Origin: Warburgia ugandensis
Lineage: Eukaryota > Streptophyta > Magnoliopsida > Canellales > Canellaceae
Reading direction: 5' to 3'
Length of the DNA stretch: 64,000 bases
Assembly: GCA_035236585.1 (NCBI GenBank)
Contig: CP141137.1
Location: 43,174,057-43,238,056 of the forward strand
This document shows positions 47,866-61,187 of the stretch, one piece after another (position 1 is the stretch's first letter; every line of letters begins with the position of its first letter). The translations under genes and the position numbers were made by a program. Under the pieces are notes generated by a model, which was given only the letters and a program-made list of their open reading frames with translations, had not been told where the DNA came from and did no database searches.

Positions 47866-48990
47866 CCATAACTAGTGCAACCTAATTGCTAATGATAGGC
47901 AATGATAGAGTATAAAATTCAAACAACCATAAGGCTAGCAAGAAGATAATTTGATTGCCTTGAATTTGTGTGGGGAGAAACATATAGATTAGCATAATTT
48001 AATGCTTCTCCTCTCTTTTAGACTTATCCCACCGCTTACCAATTATATCCTAACCAAAATAACTACTTCACACCCTCCTCAGCTAGCCATAGGTAGTTTG
48101 AGTCATAGAATGTGTTGGCAGAGTTAGTTATTTAAATACCAGTGTAGTCAATTAGATAGGGACCACTATAGCAAAAATGGGTTGGCTCCTTCCAAGAGGG
48201 TTCTATGAGCATATGATGGCCTCTATAGGCCTCTTCTAATTGATTTAAAATTAATTTAGAAGGTTGGGTTACGCACTTGTGATGATTATCCTTGGTCGGC
48301 CAAGAGGTGGTGATTAAATCCACCCTTGATCTTGTGGGATCGGGTGCCCTTACTAATTAATTTTCACACTCCATAGTAATTTGATAAACACATAGATCAC
48401 CTTAAAATGATAAATGTGTCCTAAAATACAATTAAAAATAATAAACTAATGCAAACCATAAAATGCAACAGTTATTAAGTATGCTATCTATATGTAATTA
48501 CACTACTAATCAATGCAAAATTATTCTAAATATGCAAACCCTAATATTGAAATTTTAAGGAATTAGGACTGCTTATAGTGGGGTCATGGATAAGATCTTC
48601 TCTTACAAGGGTGGGACCATTTACATCCCACTTTCACTTTCAGGTTACGATGATCCACCCTTGGCCTATATTATTATAAATCATTTTAAAATGAATTGTG
48701 AGTAATGAAAAATACAATGTGTCCTAACTATAATTCACTCAAAATAAAATTTTTGGCTATCCTAATTAAGATCCTCCTCGAATTCCTCCTTTTCCAATTT
48801 CTTACAAAATAAAAGTAGCAATAAGTACCAAATTCAAGAAATAGAGTGATTATGCACTAAGAAAAATTAAAAAATTCACCTAAAAATGCCTAGAATGATA
48901 AAATAATATAATTCCTCAAAATTTTGATTGTTTGAAATTTTTATTAAATTTTATGAAAACTTCATTACAGGTTCCCAACAGCAATGCCAA
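47866..48990 (-). other. Leader region of an inverted Athila-like element, with primer site
   Basis: On the minus strand TTTTTGGCATTGCTGTTGGG (about 48,993-48,974) is a degenerate form of the TTTTTGGCGCCGTTGCCGGG junction and primer-binding site of Athila-type elements. The next ~1.1 kb would be its leader. No gag frame is readable; two related 'atccacccttg' words occur near 48,320 and 48,655. Confidence 0.6.
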
Positions 48991-51438
<2,448 letters not shown>

Positions 51439-51486
51439 AGCCACTAGCTCTAGGAGAAATTCAACTTGTTTTGATAGTTTTGCCTT

Positions 51487-51835
51487 GGGAATCCTAGTGG
51501 AAGAGGAGCATGGGGAATTCTAAGGGTTTGCTTGGGTAGATGTTTATCTTGGTAGGGCAACAAATAATGAGGCTAAATGGCAGGCATTTTGCCATGGTAT
51601 TCAAATAGCTAACAAAAATTGTTGTTCCATCTTTGCAGATTTGTGGGGAACTTTGGTCCTTAATGTTATGATGTAAAGGTAAAAACACCATTTTGAGAGT
51701 GATGCAAGTTTAAATGGACTATATAAATATAAGGAGTGAAGTCATGTTTCAAGCACATTTATAACAAGACGAATGAGGTTACAAACATTTTGGCCAAAAA
51801 GGCCTCAATGACTAAGTCATCTAATATTTTGAAAG
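51487..51835 (+). pseudogene. RNase H-like (RVT_3-type) domain fragment
   Basis: Two frames together resemble the RNase H-like domain found at the end of some plant LINEs and in related cellular copies: GNPSGRGAWGILRVCLG (frame 1, from 51,487), then GRATNNEAKWQAFCHGIQIA (frame 2, from about 51,551), and NKTNEVTNILAKKASM near 51,760-51,810. These correspond to the GNPG..GGVLRD, TNNEAE..AL..GL and N..ADxLAKxA blocks. No reverse transcriptase is found next to it. It lies just outside the inverted Athila-like LTR. Source element unknown. Confidence 0.65.
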
Positions 51836-53219
51836 GGTTTATGTCCTCTAGGTCTAAGTTATACTCTTTTGAATGATATAATGGGTGTTTTGTATGAAAA
51901 AAATAGTAAACTTAAGGAGATTGAACTTTGTATGATGTTTCTATGTTTTGAAGTATCGTCATTATTTTAAAAAAGGGCTAAATTCATAATCATAAAATAA
52001 ACATCCAATAAAACTCAAAAACAAGACCACAATCTTATAAACCATAAGAAAGTATGAGATGAGTGTCACTAAACTTTTGAGGAAAAATCTTGTAAAGAGG
52101 ACCTTACCTTTTGCAAAATTTCAATAAAAACATAAACTTTTTGTGTTTTCCTCAATGAGCATGCCAAGTCAAACGCCTCATGGCATGACACATTGGTTAG
52201 AAAACATATGCATTGGAAAAAGGGTCTCAAGTGCAAGCCTTTTCATGAGAACACAAAAAGTTCGTGTTTTTATTGATATCTTGTCAAAAGTATATGCCTT
52301 TTTACAAAAATTTCAAGCTTTTGACATGATTCCATCAAATCCATAGTATCCATTAACACAAAATTTTTAAGAAAGAAAGTCTCACTAAACCAAGACTCAT
52401 AAGCTAACTTAGATGGCACCCTTGACTCAAGACAGTTTGCTGCATAATTACTTTCTCTCAACACATTGAAAGCAAAAGAGATGTCAATGGGCTAAACTAT
52501 AAGGGTTTTTGTAAAGGTGGATTACTTTGAAGAGGCTTCCATATTCAATGAAAAGACAAATAATGTGAAATCAGAAGAATATATATTTTTTCAATGAAGA
52601 GAATCCTTTTTATGCCAGTGTACTCCAAGGCTTTGGTGCTAAGCATTGAATGAGATCGTGGCTGTCTAGTGAATATGGTAAATATTATTATCAAGCTAGC
52701 TATATACCCATCTATCATTTATTATTATTATTATAATAATAATTATTATTATAATTATTATTATTTTGAATGGTGGACACACATACCCTTGAGGAGGTCT
52801 AAACTAACGACCTTCATAATTAGGACTCACTCTTGTGCCTACATCACACTCTATCTTTTATAATAATAATAATTATTATTATTATTACTATTAAACAAAA
52901 AATTACAAATCAAATTACTCACACACACTTCTCAAACTAATCCACAACCAAAGGAGAAAATGGTGACTCAAACTTTTGACCAAACATATTTAAGGGGAAA
53001 TGCTGAGTTATCTGCTACCAATTGCACTAAACATCTATTGAAAAATTTCATTCCTTAGTATTGCTAAATTATAATTCCTAATAATTTGAAATGGGTAGTG
53101 ATATATGCACCCTTATTTTTCACCTTAAGCCCCTCACTATATGTTACAAACTGCTATAACTCGAGTTGATTTTATATTTTTGAAGATTTGGTCCATCCAT
53201 ATTATTGTCCTTGGCTTAA
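51836..53219. other. Intergenic sequence with a foldback and TTA repeats
   Basis: No gene seen. Holds an imperfect inverted repeat (52,118-52,158 with 52,241-52,277) and ATT/AAT microsatellite tracts at about 52,718-52,765 and 52,860-52,893. The segment at about 52,896-53,060 resembles 63,265-63,440. Confidence 0.5.
52118..52277. repeat. Imperfect inverted repeat (foldback)
   Basis: The left arm aataaaaacataaacttttt...gtgttttcctcaatgag pairs with the right arm ttttcatgagaacacaaaaa...gttcgtgtttttattg over about 36 bp with few mismatches, around an ~80-bp loop. No clear target duplication. It could be a small foldback element or a chance hairpin. Confidence 0.6.
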
Positions 53220-53224
53220 ATTGG

Positions 53225-56110
53225 TGTAACATCTCACCCAAAAAAAATGAAAAGGGTTTTAATAGAGGAGGTCGTATTTGATATGGGCACTCGCCCCCCC
53301 CCCCCCCCCCCCCCCCACTTAAGGGAACTCAACACTATGTCGGGTCTGTTCTTCCCAAATCCAACAGAGAAAAAGAGAGAGGGAGAGAATGAGCAAAGCA
53401 GGGGGAGAAGAGAGAGGAGAAAGAAGAAGAAAGGGAAGGAGAGGAGAGGAGAAGGGAGAAGGGAGAAGGAGAAGAAGGGGGCCAAGCTGCCAGAGTTGAT
53501 GGCATGTCGGCAAAACAGAGGAAACAGGGTTTTTAGGCCGTCAGAGTTCCAGCCATCGTCGTAGAAAATGCCGGCTCGAATCATCTCCATCAAACGAGCA
53601 AGACCCCCATGGTTATTGGGGAAACCGATGTGATCTCAACCATCGATCAAAGATGGGAACGATGCACAGCGTGATCGGAGGGTTTCACCGAGGAAATGGA
53701 GTTGATCTGGCTCATCCAAGGGTGGAAAAAGCACGATAACACTCCTAGAAAGAAAAATCTATAAAATCCAGCTTGTGATTTGATGTATTTTTCCTAAATC
53801 TGTATGATTTCACACTAGATCTAAGTTTAAGGATGATCTAACCGTCCATTTCCTAATCCAAGCATAGAGATAGGTAATTTGGGGCATGATGTAACTCCGA
53901 TCACATAAAAAAAACTTCAGATCTAGGTTGAAAATTGATCGAACAATCTCAGCTGTGCAATCGGGTACTGTTCACACAAAAATTTTGCGATGTATGAATT
54001 ACAACCAGACACCATGGATAAGTCCTAGAGTATTGAATTGCTAGTACATGGCACAAATTGAAGAATCTGGACTAAAATTGATCAAGAAATCTAAACCGCC
54101 CGATTGGATAGTAGAGTAATAAGGACCTAGCACTTCTAATTGGTGATCAAACGCCACCATGGTGTACCCTAACCTTTAATGAGTTAAGATACTAGGAAAA
54201 ATTCAAGATAAGGCCACTAGACAATGAAAACAACCTATAACTACTTAAGATGAATGTTAGATAGCCAATTTAGGGCTAATGGCGTGGATTGGAAATCCAG
54301 TAACTGTTGTCATTCAACTAGCTATCAACCAATAGCTAATGAAACATCCACAGCCTAGAAATAAACACTATCACTCTGCCTTGTGACGACTTGTACCAGG
54401 GACAAACTTAGAAGGAGCTTTCATATTGGAAAAGTTAAGTGAAGTCCTAGAAGTGTATATCTGAATGTGTTTATGTATTTTACAGAGGCATGACTGATCG
54501 AGAGCGTGTATGCAAACTGAACAAAGTAGTTACACCAGTGAATTAGAAGAGCACCATTTAATGTAGGTGGAATTAAGATTGATAAGATTTATGCTATATA
54601 TATGCATTTGTATATGAATATCAAGCATTGAAACATGTATTTTCACTTTATATGAAAGACAAGATGGATGTGCATGCTAAGATTGAATCATGATTAAATT
54701 GCTTGTGTGGAAGCACATGTTGTACATTATGATGTTTCAGTCCATTTGTTTATTCATGACATGGAGCGACCGGTTCATTAGTGGTTTTGGGCAGTTGCAT
54801 GCCCACGCTGTGTGGAATAAAACCTCGAGGTGACATGGGGCCTTTCGGACAATAGTTCATCCACAGGGCAATCTACCAAAGAGGACAATATTAAACACTA
54901 TGTACTGTGATACTAGTAACAACACATGCACTAGTGGTTCTAGGTAGTTGCGCGGCCACATTATGTGGAGCAAAACCTTGAGGCGACATGAGACCTTTGG
55001 GATAGTAGTTCATCCATAGGGCAATCTGCCAATAAAGATAACATTATCTACTATACACTCTAAAACACATAACGACGCGTCCCAAGCGAGGTGGGTACCG
55101 ATGAGGTGACCTTGCAGAGGGCCCAAAGAAGATAATATTATTTGTTGTATACTCTGATACACACAACAATGCATTGGTATTTGATATGTGAAATGGCTCG
55201 TAAGAGCAAGGACTAGTATCAGGAAATGTAAATGACTTGTAAGTTTGACATGTGACTGCATACTTTGCATTTCAAAGATTATGCTTGTAATGATGCATTA
55301 GTATTTCTTCCATTTTGGCATGGATTCATGATTTTTATGAATGTTGAATGATTCAAGTTAAATGATAATTGAATTGTATTTGCATGATTCAGCATGTATA
55401 AATTGATTTATATAAAATTATCACGATTTTGTTTATGTAAAATCTACATCTTATTCCACCTACACAAGCGATTACTTGCCGAGGCATTGCTTTGGTTTGT
55501 AATGCCTCAAATACAGAGAAGAGTAGTAGGTTTAGCATGTTAACATTATTTTAGAATAGAGGACTCCCAAGGAATAGGGGCTGTTTACTAACGAAGCATA
55601 CCAACATAAGCTTTGGAAAAGGACAGGTAAGAATTACTTTTTGAATTGAAGTTATGGTATCTGATGAAAAAGAGACTGCATTGTGTGTAATTATGGGAAT
55701 TTGGAAAACTTATGTGGTTGAGTTGTATTGTGGAGGTTCTGGGTGTGTTTTGTTTAAGTAAATTGTTTTTATTTTGTTAGATGTATGAAAAGGAGATAGA
55801 GTCTCCATTTATGTTTTAAAATGTCAATGAATGTTTATCAAGTACTTCGCAATGGCATGTGTTAAATGTCATATGTCCAAAAAATAGAGGAAACTCTGTT
55901 GGATTTTTGATAGAAATGAGTGCTCATTTCACCGAGAATCCTTGTTTTGAGGAAAGAAAAATGACACTTGGGGCTTTTCAAAGTGAATTTAAAAGAAAAG
56001 ATTTTCCACTGCATTGCATAGTTTTTACAAAAACTATTTCAAACTGGATCGATCCTGCATTAGAAATTAGTTTGTATTTAAAAATACATATGAAAACCCG
56101 GGTCGTCACA
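53225..56110 (+). mobile_element. Chromovirus-type solo LTR (2,886 bp) with perfect target duplication
   Basis: Begins TGTAACATCTCACCC and ends AAACCCGGGTCGTCACA, with ATTGG at both 53,220-53,224 and 56,111-56,115. It contains a 23-C homopolymer (53,294-53,316), a GA-rich leader (about 53,369-53,480) and a ~153-bp tandem duplication at about 54,770-55,075 (cattagtggttttgggcagttgc repeated as cactagtggttctaggtagttgc). The block tgccgaggcattgctttggtt (about 55,478) also occurs, slightly changed, in the next solo LTR. No internal genes. Confidence 0.95.
53294..53316. repeat. Poly(C) homopolymer, 23 bases
   Basis: Twenty-three consecutive C between TCG and ACTTAAGG, 70 bp inside the solo LTR. 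Long C runs are rare in plant genomes. The exact count may be affected by sequencing. Confidence 0.9.
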
Positions 56111-56462
56111 ATTGGCCATGATCCAAAATTCTTATCCATTGAATGATCCTAGCCACCATTTTTTTAAGTTCAAATGAACATAAAAGTCTTCTATGTACAT
56201 TTTACAACTAATAACAGTGGTTGCTAGGGTGATCTCATGGATGAGAGTTTTAGATTATGACTCATCTAAGACAAGGGCAATATTATGAATAGTTTGGATC
56301 TTCCAAAATCTTGACCCATCAACAGTTATAGCTATTTGTATCATTTAGGTAGGGGCTCATGAGAAAAACTAAGGGGAGCATATATCATTAACCTTTGAAT
56401 ATAAGGATAATCAAGATTTAGTTGATGTCTACTTTATTTTTCCCTCCTAATGTTCCCTTTTC

Positions 56463-56591
<129 letters not shown>

Positions 56592-56967
56592 CAGCTAGGT
56601 GTGTCATTGTTGCATGAGAGGCATAATGAAAATTGTGGATTGAATTATATGTTTGATCACTCTAATTTTAGGTGTCTACTAGTTCCATACACCACTCATC
56701 TAGTCTCTTCGACTTTAGAGATTATAAGAAGAAGTCTACATTTAGTTTTTCATATAGTAAAACCTCCTTAAGTTAATATCCAATAAATTAATTATCCTAC
56801 ACATCAATTTGGGCCTCACTACTAGTTCCATACACTAGTCATATAGCAAAGTGTCTCTTCCCAACTTGGGCCAACATAGTAATTTAATAAAATTGTTATG
56901 CTAATTAGATAATAATAATATGACCCATTGATTAGATAAATTAATATTCTCAAGTTTGAAGAACTCT

Positions 56968-56981
56968 GTGTGTGTGTGTGT

Positions 56982-57060
<79 letters not shown>
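56968..57060. repeat. Compound (GT)n-(GA)n microsatellite
   Basis: About eight GT units followed, after TCA, by about 38 GA units. Confidence 0.95.
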
Positions 57061-57064
<4 letters not shown>

Positions 57065-57332
57065 GCAATGTAGAAGAGAGATAATTAGAAATGAGACATA
57101 TTAGTTTATTTGTAATAAAGAAAATTGAAGAGGTAGAGGAAAAAATTAGAATAGATAAAGGCAAAAGAGGATTTACATAAGAAATATGGAAACTGTGTAG
57201 TTGTTAAAGAGGGAAAAAAATTTAAAGAAAGTAAAAAAGATGTGTCATTCAAAAAAATGAAAAAGACTAAAAACTCCACTGAATTAATAAAAATGATAAA
57301 AAAAAACCCTTATATATTAATTGGGGCAAGGG

Positions 57333-60300
57333 TACAATGACCCGTAATTTTGGATCATTTTCTATATATTAGATTATAATTTTAAAGTAGATAAAAATCA
57401 AATTTTAAAATTTGCAAAAATTGAGTTTCATGAAAATAACCTCCTTTTAAACTCAAAAATTGGATTTGAGACTATCAAATTTGGAATATACATGTCAATA
57501 TGAGTGGCACTAATTTTGCATGAAACAGAAATTGAGAGAGAAAATTCAAAAAATTTTTTTACTAATTTAGAAGGGGCCAAAATTGATAACAGCATCCCCT
57601 CTATTTTGTTTGTTGTGACACAAGGATTGAAAGCAGAATTATATGAAGGGGGAAAACCCTAGGCAGTGTCGTTTTTCCCCTCCTCCCCACAATCTCCCAT
57701 CGGAAAGTCTACCTTCCTTAATCAATGGCACAAGAAGCACCTTCCTAGGCAAACTCCTCTTCCTCATCATCGATGGACAGGAAAACTCAGTTCTGGTGAT
57801 GCTAGGTGGAAAGTCTTCCTCATTTTTTTTCTCCCCTCCATTCAAACCTTATCGCTGGAACCCTTGTTGGGTTTTTTGCTGACTATGTTGGGAGGCCCTA
57901 TCAGCCCCTTTGCTTGGGCAGATTCCTTGTCCCCAACGTCTATCACACTTTTCTCTGGTGAAAATTGAAAACCCAGATCAAGTTTCCTCTTCAAGGTGAC
58001 CGACCAGCATGCTTATGCACATAGGCCTGCCATGCCTCTGCTCCCCTCCCCTTCGTGATCGATCACTGACCGGACCATCTACCCCTTCCCTCTTCTTCCA
58101 CACCTCTATTCAGGTGTCCCTTGTAGTGCAACCAGCCCAACACACTGGCATGCATAGGCCAGCTACACAGGCCACACACCAATTTCTCCTTTCCCCCTAC
58201 TTTTCCATCACTAGCTCGACTTGGCCAAGCCATGGAAAGGTTGGCTAGCCCAGACCCATTTCCCCTTGTTTTTTCATCTTGAAATTAGGCTTAGGTAGCG
58301 ATCATGTTATAGCCATAGTTGGCCACCTTTTCCCCTATTTTCCCTTCATCTAATAAGTCAAGGTGAGTTGACTCGCCAAGTCAACTCATTCTTGACTTGT
58401 TTTGGGAGAACAGAGTTGACCCAATACACCCATTTAACCCTTGAACTTCAACCTTGAATCCTGACTAATCTAGGAAGATCTTAGAGATCTGAGATAACCC
58501 TTACAATTCTAGCAACACGAGGAACAATACCCATCTTCTCATTTATCGATCAGGGAAGATATAACCATTGAATCGACCAGACCATTGATCGGACTTCAGA
58601 TCGTCTAATCTGACATTATTTTTAGATCTAAATAGTCCATTATTATCCCACAAAATGTATATTAAGATCCATGCAAGATATTTTGGATCTGAAATATCTA
58701 TGGAGATGATTTAGCGATCTTGATCAACGATTGAGATCAACTAAAGATCTAGGTATGAAATTGAATCCAATTTGATTATCCGAACCATTAGAATTCTTAT
58801 TTAGATTAATTGGTTAGAATTACTAAATTATTATTAGATCTGGAGCGATCAGGTGAAGAATTTTGATAAGATCAGCATGGATATCTAATGATTAGGCATA
58901 GTTGAGGCGATTGGTGGGCGATCTGACCAAGCAGACAACTAAATGTTATTCAAATTGACTAGTACAAGGTAAAATTACTATCTTAATCATTTGGTGGATT
59001 GATTTAATAGTAATTAGATATGATTGAACATGAAATTCATATAATAAGGTCCGATTAATTGATTTAAATGATAAATTACCCAAGATTGAGATGATCTGAG
59101 CCTAATAGCTCTAAAATATGCATTAATACACTTAAGAATAAGGATTAAATGGTTAGGAGTGGGCTCAATTTAGTATGATTGAATTATAAGCCAATTAAGG
59201 TGGTCCCCACCATGAGATTTCAAGGCTAAGAATCATTGTATTGTCTTGAACACTACATACTGGAATACAAAAACATGATGTTGTGCAATTAAGAATCCAA
59301 GTTAAATAAGTTGGATTCTAAGTATGACTAGATATGATATGTATCCAGGTGATGGAATTATGATGGATTGGTTAGAGTTGAGTCCAATTGATTGTGAGAT
59401 ACAAACGAGTGATACTTCATCTGAGGTAGGTGATGACATTTAATGTTGCATATTGTTTTTCTAAAATCTCACACTATCATAGCATCTTGATTGAATGCAA
59501 TTATTTCTAACATGGTTTCGTTATTATGTATACTTGTAATTTATAAATTATTATGCTATGATTTGATATGAGATTTTGATAGTGCATTGAATGGATTTTT
59601 ATGATTGATCTATTTTATGGTATTGATACTTGTGGATCTTATATATGCATTGTAAATATCTCTTCTTTATTGCATCATTGAGATTGGATGATTTTTCATA
59701 GAATTGGTGGTGGAGGCTTGGTGGTTTGTCCTTGAGAGGCTAACGCCGAGATGAGGTGGGTGCTTTGGGATGGTAAGACACAAGTACTCCTAGTTTTATG
59801 AGGAGGCTTTGGTGGCTAGTCCTTGATAGGCTAATCCCAGGATGGGGGGGTGCCTTGGGATGGTGAGCCATAAGTGCTCTTGGTTTTATGAGATATGTGA
59901 TTTTCGTATTTTGTGACTTATGACAGGTGCTTTCACCGTGTGGATGTCATGCTAGGAGGGATTGGGGCTGGCCACCCATCCTTTGAATTTATGGGATGAC
60001 AGACACCTGCCCATAGATGGCACACAGTAGGGGTTGGTATCATGGGTAATCCCCACTACCGATCCAGTCCCACCCATGTGAACGGACGGTGAGTCTCCTG
60101 TTATGGTGTCGATGGGGAGCTGTAGTTGGTAGACCCAGGAGTTTGGTTACCACTACAGAATGACGATCCATACTCTTTTTCTATGTCTATGCATGATAAG
60201 CATTGATATATTATTGTGTGCTTGGGTCTAATGACACTCAAAGGAGTGGTACGAGTACTTATGACTAGTTGTACGAGTGTGTGAGATGTTTATGGGGCCC

Positions 60301-61187
60301 GCGTATCTTGGGGTGCCCTGTCTGTTGACATTATACTCATGTATTATTTTATTAGATCATTCTTTACATCCATGAGATCCATATTTTATTGCACATGATA
60401 TTTTGCTACTCATATTGACATGATTTATGGCATTTGTATTTCATGGATATTATGATCTACATTCATATTAGTTCTTGCTATTCGATTATCTTTTTTTAGT
60501 CCATAATTTTAGTACATTAAATGTGGTCACCTACATAAGCAATAGCTTGTTGAGACATTGCTTTGGTTCACAATGCCTCAAGTATAGAGAGTAGTAGCAA
60601 GTTGGATACGCTTATAGGACAGGCAAAGGCAACGACGAGCAATGTATGAGGGATATTCTTGGAAATATAAGGTTTGTTCAAACCTCACTTTCATTATGAC
60701 TTATGGACTATACATTAGTATGATTTACTTTGTGACCTAGAGTTATGGATAAATATTCATGTTGGATGAGATGGCCATGCATGGACAAACCTTGGGTACT
60801 ATTATCATATCTTTGATTTTCTTATCTATCGTCAGAGTATATGTTTTATTGAGTATTATATTTGATTTGGATGGATGGGTATAGAGACTAAGTCTCCTAA
60901 GCATTGTGTTATGTCATTGTAATTATCAGGTGGTTATTCTATTGCATATGTTATATGCGATGATCCAAAATACAGAGGACACTTTATCAGATTTTTTATA
61001 GAAATGGGAATATCATTTCACCGTTAAATATGTGATTTTGTCGTAGTATGACTCCTAAGATTTGAAATAAATGCTTTTTATGCAAGTTTTATTTTTGGTT
61101 GATTTAAAAATTGAATTATTTAAATAGGGATCCTGACACATTTTAAAATTATTATTATACTATTGCGAAAAAAACTAGGGTGTCACA
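57333..61187 (+). mobile_element. Probable third chromovirus-type solo LTR (~3.85 kb)
   Basis: The right end GGGTGTCACA (61,187) and blocks shared with the 53.2-kb solo LTR (agacattgctttggttcacaatgcctcaag near 60,550; agaggacac..tatcagattttttatagaaatg near 60,975) identify it. The left end is taken as TACAATGACCCGTAA, but the neighbouring 5-mers (aaggg and tgggg) do not match well. An exact TGGGG lies at 57,322-57,326, six bases further out. It contains a GC-rich leader-like region (57,640-58,260) and a ~92-bp tandem duplication at about 59,705-59,890. Confidence 0.65.

Noticed and set aside
52669-52893. Possible MITE bounded by TTA/TAA repeats
   Set aside because: The apparent inverted symmetry is explained by ATT/AAT microsatellites; no distinct termini or target duplication.
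53234-53593. 105-119 codon open frames around the poly(C) run
   Set aside because: Proline/glycine runs come from the C homopolymer and GA-rich LTR leader.
57639-58248. Several open frames of 68-100 codons in a GC-richer stretch
   Set aside because: Within the probable third solo LTR leader region; frames overlap on both strands with no recognisable domain.
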